Assembly (NCBI GenBank): GCA_013298895.1
Contig: JAAFJM010000004.1
Location: 62,001 to 126,000, forward strand
Origin: Bacteroidota bacterium
Lineage (GTDB): Bacteria > Bacteroidota > Bacteroidia > UKL13-3
Length of the DNA: 64,000 bases
Direction of reading: 5' to 3'
In this document: positions 1 to 8,834 of the stretch, in pieces
Numbering within the stretch: position 1 is the first letter of the stretch
How the letters are laid out: each line of letters begins with the position of its first letter
Translations under genes and position numbers: made by a program
The notes under the pieces: generated by a model
The model's input: the letters and a program-made list of their open reading frames with translations, nothing else
What the model was told of the DNA's origin: nothing
The model's database searches: none

Positions 1-186
1 CTCAGCATATATACCTGAGCGAGGATAAAGTTCTTCGGTAGTTTGTAAACTGTCTTTTTTTATAGTTGCAGCTTTCTTTTCCCAAAGGTCTTTCCAACGT
101 TCAGGCAATTGGTCAAAAGCAGCAAATTGCGGAACAGTTTCAATATCTAAAACAAGTATTTTGGTTAAATCGGTTTGTTCAAGCAT
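1..186 (-). CDS. Predicted 3'-5' exonuclease (PolB-exonuclease-like), N-terminal part only
   Basis: This gene starts at the ATG at 184-186 and runs off the left edge, so only 62 codons are visible. The start region reads ILVLDIETVP, which matches the ExoI motif (DxE) of DEDD-type 3'-5' exonucleases. Bacteroidota carry a family of stand-alone proteins related to the exonuclease domain of family B DNA polymerases that begins this way. The remaining motifs (ExoII, ExoIII) lie outside the window, so activity cannot be judged. Another DEDD nuclease family is possible. Confidence 0.6.
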   Translation of the reverse strand, partial: MLEQTDLTKILVLDIETVPQFAAFDQLPERWKDLWEKKAATIKKDSLQTTEELYPRSGIYAE

Positions 187-237
187 GGTAATTATTTTAA
201 GTAAAACGAAAATATAAAAACCCTGCAATAAAATCAG

Positions 238-999
238 TTAAATTTTGAGTTTCTTAAAATCGGCTCTTATTTTTTTCAATTGTTCTTTGTCGTGAATGCT
301 AATTTTTTCGGTAGCTGAGGCAAATGCTACACTGCTTATTTGAGGAGCATTTTTATATAAAAATTGCAATAATTCGTTTGGAAAACGCAAGCCAAATTCG
401 CGCAATAACCAACCAATTGCTTTTTGCACAAAATACTCTTTATCGTTTATAAGCGGGTTAATTAATTGAATAAAATCGATTTCATTCAAGGTATATTTTT
501 TGTTTTTTAAATGGTAAACAAGCGGCACTAACGATGTGCGTCTTTTCCAAAGGTTTTTGCTTTTATTCAGTATTTTTAAGTCGTTATAAATAGCAGTTTC
601 ATCATACATCATATTTCGGCCAATGATGCTCGAAAGGAAATCACTATGTGCCCAATTATCTATTTTTGGTAAAAAGTTTTTAGCGGTTTCATGTGCTATC
701 AGACCTTTATTCTTTTTACTAAAAACGGTTAAGTACATTAAACTAAGGTACATTATTTCGTAACAGTTACTTTGGTTCCAAAGCAGCGTGTAAAGTTCCA
801 TTTGATCACCCATTGGTTCATTGCTAAAGGTAAACCCTTTTTTAAAAATGGCTTGAACTGTTGGATTTTTTAAGGCATAAAAATGATATTGTGTACCAAT
901 ATAGTTTTGTAAATTAGCAATGCCTGATGGTTTTTCATTTAAGCTATGTTGCCCAAAAATAGTTTGAATTTCAGCTATGGCGTTTTCGTAATTTATCAT
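238..999 (-). CDS. AlkD-like DNA alkylation repair protein (HEAT-repeat fold)
   Basis: A 253-residue, all-helical protein with no signal peptide or membrane segment. Segments such as NLWKRRTSLVPLVYH and FVQKAIGWLLREFG match the conserved helices of AlkD/AlkC-type glycosylases, which remove N3- and N7-alkylated purines without base flipping. Length is close to the usual 220-250 residues for the family. It is transcribed away from the exonuclease start, about 50 bp upstream of it. Substrate range cannot be read from sequence. Some family members are not glycosylases, so 'AlkD-like' is as far as I go. Confidence 0.75.
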   Translation of the reverse strand: MINYENAIAEIQTIFGQHSLNEKPSGIANLQNYIGTQYHFYALKNPTVQAIFKKGFTFSNEPMGDQMELYTLLWNQSNCYEIMYLSLMYLTVFSKKNKGLIAHETAKNFLPKIDNWAHSDFLSSIIGRNMMYDETAIYNDLKILNKSKNLWKRRTSLVPLVYHLKNKKYTLNEIDFIQLINPLINDKEYFVQKAIGWLLREFGLRFPNELLQFLYKNAPQISSVAFASATEKISIHDKEQLKKIRADFKKLKI

Positions 1000-1083
1000 T
1001 GGTTTTGTATTGATAAATATTAAAATACTCTATAAAATCATTATCAATTCGCAGGTGAAACTAAAAGTATAAATAAAATTAAT

Positions 1084-1584
1084 TTACCAAGCCTTTGAAT
1101 CTTGGCTCCAAAACTCTACCCTTACTCCTGCACTTACTACATTGGCTAACACTTCATCTCGCATGTTTTGCTCTAAACTAAAGGTATAAATTCCTTTTTG
1201 TTTAAATTTAATTCGTGGTTTGTATTGCAATTGGTATTCGTAAATATCACCTAACCCCTTTCCAAACCATTTTCCTCGCTCATCTTGTAAAGTAAATTCC
1301 ATTCTTTCTTTCTGAGTAGTTTTATCGGGCAAGGTTTCAGTAACCCACATAAATAAATTGCTGTATTTGTAATCACCTGTAATACGTAAGTTTATGTACA
1401 TATTGCAATACTTAGTGGTATCAGCAATATTTACATCAAACACCACCGGATTTTTATAATCCCAATTATGTTCGGTTATGTCTTTGTTTTCTTCAAAAAT
1501 GGGTGGCTCCGCACACGATTGAAAACAAAAAACTACATACAACAATGCAATTATTGAAAAAACAGATTTACTCTTTCTTATCAT
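1084..1584 (-). CDS. gldH: Gliding motility lipoprotein GldH
   Basis: A 166-residue lipoprotein. The start at 1584 is chosen because it gives a clean signal peptide (MIRKSKSVFSIIALL...) ending in a Cys (FQSCAEPP). A longer reading frame exists upstream but lies inside ricT. GldH is one of the gliding/T9SS-associated lipoproteins first described in Flavobacterium. The segment around NWDYKNPVVFDVNI and the sheet-rich remainder are typical of the family. The start overlaps the end of ricT by 17 bp, and the order holB-ricT-gldH is conserved in Bacteroidota, which supports the call. GldH also occurs in non-gliding members, so motility should not be assumed. Confidence 0.85.
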   Translation of the reverse strand: MIRKSKSVFSIIALLYVVFCFQSCAEPPIFEENKDITEHNWDYKNPVVFDVNIADTTKYCNMYINLRITGDYKYSNLFMWVTETLPDKTTQKERMEFTLQDERGKWFGKGLGDIYEYQLQYKPRIKFKQKGIYTFSLEQNMRDEVLANVVSAGVRVEFWSQDSKAW

Positions 1585-3004
1585 TGGGTTTTGGTGTATT
1601 TGGTCGGTTATTGTTATTACGGTTTTTATTAAACCTTGGCTTATTATTTTGTGGTTTTTCGCCACCTTCGGCTACTAGTTTATTATTATTTGGTACCCTT
1701 TCCTCAGCAGGTTTGTTGGCATTATTGTTTGGTCTGTTGGGTTGCTGAGGTTTTGGGTTATTATTAACCGGTTTTGCATTATTGTTATTATTAACTGGCC
1801 TTGGTTGTTGAGGTCGGTTATTATTTACATTTTGCGGCTTACCTTCTGCATTGGCATTTCGGTTAGCATTATTTCGGTTATTATTTTTATTTCGGTTATT
1901 GTTATTACGCTTTCTATCTTTATCATCTAAACGGGTAAGGCTATCCATTCCCATATCGTTTTTAAAGTCAAGCTCAACTACTTTTTTAGGTTCGGCTTTT
2001 GGTTTTATAACCAATTCTGGTTTAACACCATCTTTATTTAACGCCAAATATTCGTTTACTTTATCTACCCCAAGTTCAATCCACTCTCCAGCTATTTCGC
2101 CCATTGGCGCAAAAAATAATACACGTTTTAAAATATCGCTCTTAACTTGTCGGTAACGTACATCACCCGCAAATTCTAATATGTTATTTTCTTTATCAGG
2201 AAAATCTTTTAACGATTCTTGGTACACATCTAACTCAAAATTTAAGCAACATTTTAATTTACCACATTGTCCCGAAAGTTTTAGTTGATTGATAGATAAA
2301 TTTTGGTAACGCGCTGCATTGATATGAACCATTTTAAAATCGGTAAGCCAAGTACTGCAACACAACTCGCGGCCACAACTACCAATAGCACCAAGCCTGC
2401 CCGCTTCTTGGCGGTAACCAATTTGTTTCATTTCAATCCTTACTTTGAACTCATCGGCCAATTTTTTGATTAATTCTCTAAAATCTACACGATCTTCGGC
2501 TGTATAATAAAAAGTAGCTTTACGTCTATCGCCTTGGTATTCCACATCGCTTAGTTTCATGTTTAACCCCAACTGCAATGCATGTGTTCTGGCCTTAAAC
2601 ATGGTAGGAATTTCTAACTCTTTATTTTCTTTTTGCCTAGCAATGTCGGCCTCATTAGCTCTGCGTAACACACGTTTAATATGCTCGCTTTCGGGCGAAA
2701 GTCCTGCTTTTTTAAGCTGAAGTTTAACTAACTCGCCTTTTAAATTTACTTTACCAATATCGTAGCCATTTTCCAATTCAACCACTACTAAATCGCCATT
2801 GGTTATATCTAAATTATTGGTATTGCGATAATATTCTTTTCGTGTACCTTTAAAACTAACTTCTACCACATTAAATAATTGAGTATTAGGCGGCATTACT
2901 AGCTCGCTTAACCAATCGTATGTATTTAATTTATTGCACCCTCCGGTGCTACACCCTCCGCTTGAGCAACCACCAGTGCTGCATCCTCCGCTTGAACATC
3001 CCAT
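1568..3004 (-). CDS. ricT: RicT/YaaT family PSP1-domain protein with Cys-repeat N-terminus and Asn-rich tail
   Basis: 478 residues. Residues 1-24 contain a GCS[ST]G pentapeptide repeated four times with Cys at 3, 8, 13, 18 and 23. A PSP1 core follows (about 40-320), with two Cys clusters at 210/215/216 (GSCGRELCC) and 247/252/253 (GQCGKLKCC). In Bacillus, RicT binds Fe-S clusters in a complex with RicA and RicF that supports RNase Y processing; the role in Bacteroidota is not established. Residues from about 361 to the end form a low-complexity tail rich in Asn, Pro, Lys and Arg, probably disordered. It lies directly upstream of gldH and downstream of holB. Confidence 0.85.
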   Translation of the reverse strand: MGCSSGGCSTGGCSSGGCSTGGCNKLNTYDWLSELVMPPNTQLFNVVEVSFKGTRKEYYRNTNNLDITNGDLVVVELENGYDIGKVNLKGELVKLQLKKAGLSPESEHIKRVLRRANEADIARQKENKELEIPTMFKARTHALQLGLNMKLSDVEYQGDRRKATFYYTAEDRVDFRELIKKLADEFKVRIEMKQIGYRQEAGRLGAIGSCGRELCCSTWLTDFKMVHINAARYQNLSINQLKLSGQCGKLKCCLNFELDVYQESLKDFPDKENNILEFAGDVRYRQVKSDILKRVLFFAPMGEIAGEWIELGVDKVNEYLALNKDGVKPELVIKPKAEPKKVVELDFKNDMGMDSLTRLDDKDRKRNNNNRNKNNNRNNANRNANAEGKPQNVNNNRPQQPRPVNNNNNAKPVNNNPKPQQPNRPNNNANKPAEERVPNNNKLVAEGGEKPQNNKPRFNKNRNNNNRPNTPKPNDKKE

Positions 3005-3102
3005 TTTATATTTATTTCTTTAAAAAATAATTTAACATTTAAAAAATTTATTTATTGGCTTAAAACAAAAATGCTTTAACCCAAAATGGCACTTCAAAAA
3101 GT

Positions 3103-4245
3103 CTATTTTTTGATAGTAGCCATTTGTAATTGTTTGCCAATATACATAGAAAGATTTAAATACATAATCTTTACACTTGCATTGCGCTCTACATGAAAAA
3201 TTGCCTCGTCAATAGCGGTAGTAATTAAGCTCAAATTATTGGGCGTAAATACTGCACTGAATTGATTTAAAAAAGCCAACTCGGCTTCGGTATTTTTACG
3301 CAAAGATGGATGGCCATATTTGTAAATAAAAGCCGACCTAATCATTTGACTGCTGTAAGTTAAAAAGCTTTTTACTTGCTCGCGGCCCACCATAGAAAGC
3401 CTATCAATTAGAGCAGTTAAATCATCTGGCTGACCTACTTGCATAGATTTGTTATAAGCAAACGATTTACGCATCCATTCAATAAAAGTATTTAAATAAT
3501 CACCATGTTCAATATCAATTAAACTCAAAGCCAAATTGTAATTTCCGCTAACTAACCGGGCTATGGCTTGCGCTTTTTCAGCCTCTATTTGATGGTTTTG
3601 AACCAAACTTTGCTCAATATCTTCATCTAAAACCTTTGGAACTTTTATTAACTGGGTACGCGATAAAATGGTAGCCAATACTTTTTCACTATCGTTGGCC
3701 ACTAAAATAATTAAGGTATTCTCAGGTGGTTCTTCCAACAATTTTAAAATAATATTGCCTTCGGCTTTCATGTACTCAGGCATCCAAATAATAAGCGTTT
3801 TGTATTTGGCTTCGTAAGCTTTTAAGCCTAACTTCCTAATTATATCGCGGCATTCTTCAGCAGTAATATTTCCTTGTTTATTTCCAGCACTATCTAAGTT
3901 ACAAAGCCAATCAAAATCGTTCATATAAGGATTGGCAATGATGGCTTCTCTAAAATCGGCCAACACATCAATACTTAGCTTAGTTGGCGAAATAGTTGGG
4001 TAAGTAAAATGCAAATCAGGATGAATGTATTTTTGGTATTTAACGCAGCTTGCGCAAACACCACAACTATCGTTATCGGTTGGAGTTAAACAATTTACAT
4101 ATTGTGCATAGGCAATGGCTAAAGCTAAATTCCCGCTTCCTTCGGCTCCCAAAAATAACTGTGCATGGCTAATTCGACCATCTTTGGTGGTTTGTATTAG
4201 CTTGCTTATGAGGGCTTTTTGTCCTACAATAGATTTAAATTGCAT
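3103..4245 (-). CDS. holB: DNA polymerase III subunit delta' (clamp loader)
   Basis: 380 residues with a AAA+ clamp-loader fold. The nucleotide loop reads GAEGSGN, without the usual GKT, as expected for delta', which does not hydrolyse ATP. Four cysteines (from CLTPTDNDSCGVCASC) form the zinc module. LLEEPPENT and the degenerate SRT sensor (LSRTQLI) follow. Delta' works with tau and delta to load the beta clamp at replication forks. The gene sits about 100 bp upstream of ricT on the same strand, an arrangement shared across Bacteroidota. Confidence 0.88.
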   Translation of the reverse strand: MQFKSIVGQKALISKLIQTTKDGRISHAQLFLGAEGSGNLALAIAYAQYVNCLTPTDNDSCGVCASCVKYQKYIHPDLHFTYPTISPTKLSIDVLADFREAIIANPYMNDFDWLCNLDSAGNKQGNITAEECRDIIRKLGLKAYEAKYKTLIIWMPEYMKAEGNIILKLLEEPPENTLIILVANDSEKVLATILSRTQLIKVPKVLDEDIEQSLVQNHQIEAEKAQAIARLVSGNYNLALSLIDIEHGDYLNTFIEWMRKSFAYNKSMQVGQPDDLTALIDRLSMVGREQVKSFLTYSSQMIRSAFIYKYGHPSLRKNTEAELAFLNQFSAVFTPNNLSLITTAIDEAIFHVERNASVKIMYLNLSMYIGKQLQMATIKK

Positions 4246-4329
4246 AATGGCAAATAAGCAAAAAATAACTATAATGGCAAAGGCAAAATTTGGGAAATTA
4301 ACTTAAAAGTAAAATGGCTTGAAAATAAA

Positions 4330-4360
4330 AAAAACCGCGTGTGGCTAGCAAGCGGTTTTT
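4330..4360 (-). terminator. Terminator downstream of prfB
   Basis: Inverted repeat AAAAACCGC (4330-4338) and GCGGTTTTT (4352-4360) with a 13-nt loop. It lies between the end of prfB and the start of holB and would act on minus-strand transcripts. T-runs on both sides could make it work in both directions. Confidence 0.75.
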
Positions 4361-4528
4361 AATTGAACAAAATTTAAGCCTATGAAAAACTATTTAATTA
4401 GTTAGTAGCCGTTACAAATGTAAAAACTCGCAGCATATTTACAACCACTCACATAAAAAAACTTGCTCTTAACATGCGGCATTTGTGTAAAAACATAATA
4501 ATCAATCATATAAAATTTTAAATTCAAA

Positions 4529-5615
4529 TTAATTTCCAGAGTTTTCCATTAAAAATGCCTTTATAAATAAATCCAAATCGCCATCCATAACTGCCTGAAC
4601 ATTACTTGTTTCGGTATCTGTTCTTAAATCCTTTACTAATTTGTATGGATGCATTACATAATTTCTTATTTGGCTGCCCCACTCTATTTTACGTTTACCA
4701 GCCTCTACTTTATCTTTTTCTTCATTACGCTTGCGCAATTCAATTTCGTAAAGTTGCGATTTTAACATTTTCATAGCACGTTCTTTGTTAGCACTTTGCG
4801 AACGTTCTACTTGACAAACAATTACTATTCCAGAGGGCTTATGGGTTAACTGAACTTTGGTTTCAACCTTATTTACGTTTTGACCACCTGCTCCACCCGA
4901 ACGAGATGTTTGAATTTCTATATCAGCATCCTTTATTTCTATTTCAATGGTATCATCAATAATTGGATAACAATAAACCGATGCAAAACTGGTATGTCTG
5001 CGTGCATTGCTATCAAATGGAGAAATACGAACCAATCTATGAACGCCATTTTCGCCTTTTAAAAATCCGTAAGCAAAACCTCCAGTAACTTCTATGCTGC
5101 ACGATTTAATACCTGCACCATCGCCCGCTTGTTCATCTACCACCGATGCTTTAAAGCCTTTTTTATCGGCATACATAATGTACATACGCATCAACATTTC
5201 GGCCCAATCTTGGCTTTCGGTTCCGCCAGCACCTGAGTTAATATTAATTACGCAATTAAACTGATCTTCTTCGGCACTCAGCATATTTTTAAACTCTAGT
5301 TCTTCTACTGTCTTGGTAGTTTGTTCAAAGTTTAAATCTAATTCATCTTCACTTACTTCATTAGCTTGATAAAATTCGTATAGAACAGCTAAGTCATCTA
5401 CTTTGGCTCTTGCTTCGGCAAAACCATCTGTCCATATTTTTTTTTGCTTAATTCCTTTTAGAACCGATTCTGCTCTCTTAGGATTGTCCCAAAAACTAGG
5501 TTCATGGGTTAGGTTTTCTTCCTCGTCTATTTGGTGTAATTTGGTAGCAACGTCAAAGATACCTCCTCAGTGCTTCCACTCTTTCATCCAAATTTTTTAA
5601 TTGATCGCTTGTCAT
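4529..5615 (-). CDS. prfB: Peptide chain release factor 2, made by programmed +1 frameshift
   Basis: RF2 terminates translation at UGA and UAA. The gene is read in two frames. Codons 1-20 run from ATG 5615 to CTT 5556-5558, followed by an in-frame TGA (5553-5555). Slipping +1 gives GAC (5552-5554) and a further 341 residues to the stop at 4529, about 361 in all, the normal RF2 length. The [16 protein letters not shown] (ISPFDSN) and GGQNVNK motifs identify RF2; SPF marks UGA recognition and GGQ is the hydrolysis loop. The slip site has an internal AGGAGG (5562-5567) one codon before CTT TGA C, the classical autoregulatory arrangement. Annotation from a single frame would truncate the protein at 5284. 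Confidence 0.93.
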
Positions 5616-6039
5616 AGTTGGCAAAAGTAAGTTTTTAGCCACAGATTACACAAAAGCCGCAGATTTATTAAAAATGTTATGGCCACGCGCTCGATTGCAT
5701 CCGGTTTTTATTAAGTTAAGGAATTGACTCTAACGGAGTCACATGTTTATAGAAAATATTTGCCACAGAACATAAGACCACTACTAATAGATTGGCAGGG
5801 TCGCACTCGTCAATTAATTTTTGATTGCTATAAATATTTGACCTTTACAAGGTCATAAATTCATTGACTTAATGACGTTATTTGCACACTTAAGAGATGC
5901 TAGCGAGTTTGGACAAAATACTTTTTATGCGCAATAATCCTTTGCTAACTTTTTAATCTTATAATTTTTCAAAATCTTGTAATTTTCAAAATCATAAGCA
6001 CTTATCAACATTTTTTAACCAAAAAAACTAAATTTAACC
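5616..6039. other. Intergenic region with small palindromes, no gene seen
   Basis: About 420 bp with stop codons in all frames. It contains two short palindromes: GACTC-TAACG-GAGTC (5726-5740) and TGACCTT-TAC-AAGGTCA (5839-5855), each followed by AT-rich sequence. These resemble small dispersed palindromic repeats of Bacteroidota and look like remnants of repeat elements. Confidence 0.5.
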
Positions 6040-6047
6040 TACCTTTG
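6040..6047 (+). promoter_or_regulatory. -7 promoter element of der
   Basis: TACCTTTG matches the Bacteroidota -7 consensus TAnnTTTG exactly and lies 9 bp before the der ATG, so the transcript would be almost leaderless. No clear TTG -33 element is visible. Confidence 0.6.
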
Positions 6048-6055
6048 CGCCTTTA

Positions 6056-7369
6056 ATGGGAAATATAGTAGCAATAGTAGGAAGACCAAATGTTGGAAAA
6101 TCAACACTTTTTAATCGTTTAACAGGCAATAAGCACGCCATTGTTGACGATTTTAGTGGCGTAACGCGCGATAGACATTATGGCAAAGCCGAGTGGCTTG
6201 ATAAAGAGTATAATGTAATTGATACAGGTGGGTATGTGCCAAATAGTGCCGATATTTTTGAATCGGCTATACGTAATCAGGTAAAAATAGCCATTCAAGA
6301 AGCCGATGTGCTTTTATTTATGGTGGATGTGGCAGTTGGTATAACTGACTTAGATACTGAACTATCAATTATGTTGCGTAAAAGCAAAAAACCAGTTTTA
6401 TTGGTAGTTAATAAGGTAGATAATAGCAACCGTCAGTTAGATGCACATGAGTTTTGGGCTTTAGGTTTTGATAATATTTATAATATTTCATCGGCAAGTG
6501 GTTCAGGAACCGGTGATTTGCTTGATGAGGCCATGAAACATTTAACTTTTGAAGATCAGGATACCGATGTAGATGAAGTTGATTTACCTAAAATTGCCAT
6601 TATTGGCAGGCCAAATGTTGGAAAATCAAGTTTGGTAAATGCATTATTGGGTCAAGAAAGAAATATAGTAACCGATGTAGCTGGAACCACCCGCGATGCC
6701 ATCAATTCGCATTATAAATTGTTTGATAAAGAATTTGTATTGGTTGATACAGCTGGTATTAGAAGAAAAAATCGTGTTTCAGAAGATTTAGAGTTTTATT
6801 CTGTAATGCGAAGTATCAAAGCTTTGGAGGATTGTGATGTAACTGTTTTGGTTATTGATGCTACTGTTGGCTTAGATAACCAAGATATGAACTTGGTTTC
6901 ATTGGCAATAAAGAATAATAAAGGCCTTGTTATTTTAGTTAACAAATGGGATTTGATAGAAAAAGACACTAAAACATCACTCGAGTTTGAAAAAGTAATT
7001 CGTGAAAAACTGAAACCATTTGATGATGTGCCTATTGTTTTTACTTCGGCAGTTACCAAACAACGTATTTTTAAAGCCATAGAAGAAGCCTTACATGTAG
7101 CAGAAAACAGAAAACGTAAAATTACTACAAGTAAATTCAATGATTATATTTTAGATAAAATAGAACATTACCCACCACCAAGTGTAAAAGGTAAGTTTGT
7201 AAAAATAAAATATGCTACTCAATTACCTGGACGTAGCCCACGTTTTGCATTTTTCTGTAACCACCCGCAATATGTAACTGATTCATACAAGCGTTATATT
7301 GAGAACAAAATTAGAGAAGAGTATGACTTTAAGGGAGTTCCAATAATTATTTATATGAGAGAAAAATAA
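6056..7369 (+). CDS. der: Ribosome-assembly GTPase Der (EngA)
   Basis: 437 residues with two tandem G domains. GRPNVGKST near residue 9 is the first P-loop and GRPNVGKSS near 185 the second. Each is followed by DTGG/DTAG and NKVD/NKWD motifs. A KH-like C-terminal domain carries the GRSPRFAFFCNHP segment. Der binds the 50S subunit and is essential for its maturation. Length and domain order are complete. A strong -7 element lies just upstream. Confidence 0.95.
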   Translation: MGNIVAIVGRPNVGKSTLFNRLTGNKHAIVDDFSGVTRDRHYGKAEWLDKEYNVIDTGGYVPNSADIFESAIRNQVKIAIQEADVLLFMVDVAVGITDLDTELSIMLRKSKKPVLLVVNKVDNSNRQLDAHEFWALGFDNIYNISSASGSGTGDLLDEAMKHLTFEDQDTDVDEVDLPKIAIIGRPNVGKSSLVNALLGQERNIVTDVAGTTRDAINSHYKLFDKEFVLVDTAGIRRKNRVSEDLEFYSVMRSIKALEDCDVTVLVIDATVGLDNQDMNLVSLAIKNNKGLVILVNKWDLIEKDTKTSLEFEKVIREKLKPFDDVPIVFTSAVTKQRIFKAIEEALHVAENRKRKITTSKFNDYILDKIEHYPPPSVKGKFVKIKYATQLPGRSPRFAFFCNHPQYVTDSYKRYIENKIREEYDFKGVPIIIYMREK

Positions 7370-7387
7370 AAAAAATTATGTTTAAAT

Positions 7388-7417
7388 TTTGTTATTAACA
7401 AACTATTCATATATTTG
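7388..7417 (+). promoter_or_regulatory. Promoter of the small Ala-rich lipoprotein gene
   Basis: TTTG at 7388-7391, an 18-nt spacer and TATATTTG at 7410-7417 fit the Bacteroidota -33/-7 consensus well. The predicted leader is about 35 nt. Confidence 0.7.
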
Positions 7418-7457
7418 CACCCGAATTAGAAAATCAAACAATTTAAAATCAAACAAA

Positions 7458-7685
7458 ATGAAAAAAGTATTATCAATCGTTGCCGCTTCTGCTATGTTAG
7501 CTATCGTAGCTTGTGGTCCTTCTGCTGAAGAAAAAGCTAAATTAGAAGCTCAAAAACAAGCTGATTCAATCGCTGCTGCTACTCGCGCTGCTGATTCATT
7601 AGCTGCTTTAGAAAACACTATGGTTGACACAACTGCTGTATCTGCTGATACAACTGCTGCTGCTACAACTGAAGCTGCTCACTAA
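7458..7685 (+). CDS. Small Ala-rich lipoprotein
   Basis: 75 residues. The start at 7458 gives a good lipoprotein signal peptide (MKKVLSIVAASAMLAIVAC) with the lipidated Cys at 19. A longer upstream frame would place a hydrophilic stretch before it. The mature part is short, charged, then rich in Ala, Asp and Thr (EEKAKLEAQKQADSIAAATR), probably one helix or coiled coil followed by a disordered tail. A near-consensus promoter and a strong terminator make it a monocistronic unit that may be highly expressed. Function unknown. The role of an abundant outer-membrane lipoprotein is inference only. Confidence 0.75.
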   Translation: MKKVLSIVAASAMLAIVACGPSAEEKAKLEAQKQADSIAAATRAADSLAALENTMVDTTAVSADTTAAATTEAAH

Positions 7686-7716
7686 TTTTTTTCTTTCAAA
7701 CAGAAACAAATTATTC

Positions 7717-7755
7717 AAAAATGCCATACTTTTTTAAGTGTGGCATTTTTATTTT
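7717..7755 (+). terminator. Terminator of the small lipoprotein gene
   Basis: A long hairpin pairs AAAAATGCCATACTT with AAGTGTGGCATTTTT around a very short loop, followed by more T-rich sequence. Confidence 0.8.
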
Positions 7756-7808
7756 ATACCCGTTTGATTATCAACTAATAAAAAAGTGAATTATTTGCGA
7801 ATAACTTT

Positions 7809-7837
7809 TTTGTTTTTATAAAAAAAAAGTACATTCG
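7809..7837 (+). promoter_or_regulatory. Probable promoter of rpmH
   Basis: TTTG ending at 7812, a 17-nt spacer and TACATTCG at 7830-7837, one mismatch from TAnnTTTG, 22 bp before the rpmH start. Confidence 0.5.
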
Positions 7838-7858
7838 CAGTCCTAAAAAATTAAGCTA

Positions 7859-8020
7859 ATGGCACAACGTACATACCAACCATCGGTAAGAAAAAGAAGA
7901 AACAAACACGGTTTCCGTAAAAGAATGGAATCTGCTGCGGGCAGAAAGGTTATTGCTGCACGTAGAGCACGTGGTAGAAAAAGATTAACTGTATCTGACG
8001 AAAAACGTCACAAAAAATAG
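7859..8020 (+). CDS. rpmH: 50S ribosomal protein L34
   Basis: 53 residues, extremely basic, with the L34 pattern from [19 protein letters not shown] through [17 protein letters not shown]. Full length for the bacterial family. It heads the conserved rpmH-rnpA-yidD group. The intergenic gap before rnpA is about 150 bp. Confidence 0.95.
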   Translation: MAQRTYQPSVRKRRNKHGFRKRMESAAGRKVIAARRARGRKRLTVSDEKRHKK

Positions 8021-8167
8021 AAAACCTAATCCCGAGTTTTACACCTTAGGTTTAAAATTCGGGATTTGTTTTTTATTTGTTTTAAGTACACATGGTAAAT
8101 AGCATGTGTTTTTTTTGTTTATACACAAATCATTTCCAATTAAATAATTTACAGCATTTGTTTTAAG

Positions 8168-8581
8168 ATGAAATATCGTTTTCCTAAAAAAGAAAAAGTG
8201 GTATCGCTTAAAATTATCAATGCTCTCTTTGAAAAAGGTGCACATGGTGTTTTTGTGTTTCCCTTCAAAATCTCACTAGTAATCGTTCCTAATCAAGAAG
8301 TTTCGTGTCAGGTATTGATTATTGTGCCTAAACGCAATTTTAAAAAAGCGGTAGACAGAAACAGGATAAAACGGCAGATTAGAGAAATTTATCGCCTGAA
8401 TAATAGTTTGTTTTTACAGGGTTTAAAATCTTCACAAGTTCAAGTGGCTTTATCTATAGCATTTGTTGGTAAAACAGAGCTTGAATACTCCAAGGCCAAT
8501 CAAGCATTTATTAAAGTACTAAAACAATTAGCCGAATACATTGAAAAAAATAGTACAAGCGCCATTCATACTGCTAATTAA
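8168..8581 (+). CDS. rnpA: Ribonuclease P protein component
   Basis: 137 residues, basic. The RnpA signature [13 protein letters not shown] lies near residues 69-81, preceded by [11 protein letters not shown]. This protein binds the catalytic RNase P RNA and helps pre-tRNA 5' processing. The family's N-terminal segment ([20 protein letters not shown]) is present. Its 3' end overlaps yidD by 41 bp, which suggests coupled translation. Confidence 0.92.
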   Translation: MKYRFPKKEKVVSLKIINALFEKGAHGVFVFPFKISLVIVPNQEVSCQVLIIVPKRNFKKAVDRNRIKRQIREIYRLNNSLFLQGLKSSQVQVALSIAFVGKTELEYSKANQAFIKVLKQLAEYIEKNSTSAIHTAN

Positions 8582-8762
8582 AATTTATCAGCATGTGGTT
8601 TCACCATATTTGCCCAATGCATGCAGGTATAATCCTACTTGTAGTCAATATGCTATTGAAGCATTAAATAAACATGGTGTTTTTAAAGGTTTATTTTTGG
8701 CTATTAAACGCATAAGTTCATGCCATCCTTGGGGCGGCAGCGGCTACGATCCAGTTCCTTAA
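8541..8762 (+). CDS. yidD: Membrane protein insertion efficiency factor YidD
   Basis: 73 residues. The [19 protein letters not shown] and [13 protein letters not shown] segments are diagnostic for YidD, a small membrane-associated protein that assists YidC. The start is a TTG at 8541 inside rnpA; it reads (M)[24 protein letters not shown], matching the family N-terminus. No ATG in frame would preserve this segment. Unlike many genomes, yidC does not follow; ppa does. Confidence 0.9.
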   Translation: MKKIVQAPFILLIKIYQHVVSPYLPNACRYNPTCSQYAIEALNKHGVFKGLFLAIKRISSCHPWGGSGYDPVP

Positions 8763-8808
8763 TTTTACATAATTTTAATCAAATCATCCAAAAAACACAT
8801 ATTAAGTA

Positions 8809-8816
8809 TATGTTTG
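8809..8816 (+). promoter_or_regulatory. -7 promoter element of ppa
   Basis: TATGTTTG matches TAnnTTTG, 19 bp before the ppa ATG. No clear -33 TTG is visible. Confidence 0.45.
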
Positions 8817-8834
8817 TAATAAATAAATATAAAT

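Noticed and set aside
1585-1665. A longer GldH with 27 extra N-terminal residues
   Set aside because: It would lie inside ricT and put a polar stretch before the lipoprotein signal peptide.
4529-5284. Release factor 2 starting at 5284
   Set aside because: That ATG is internal; the conserved upstream domain is encoded through the +1 frameshift from 5615.
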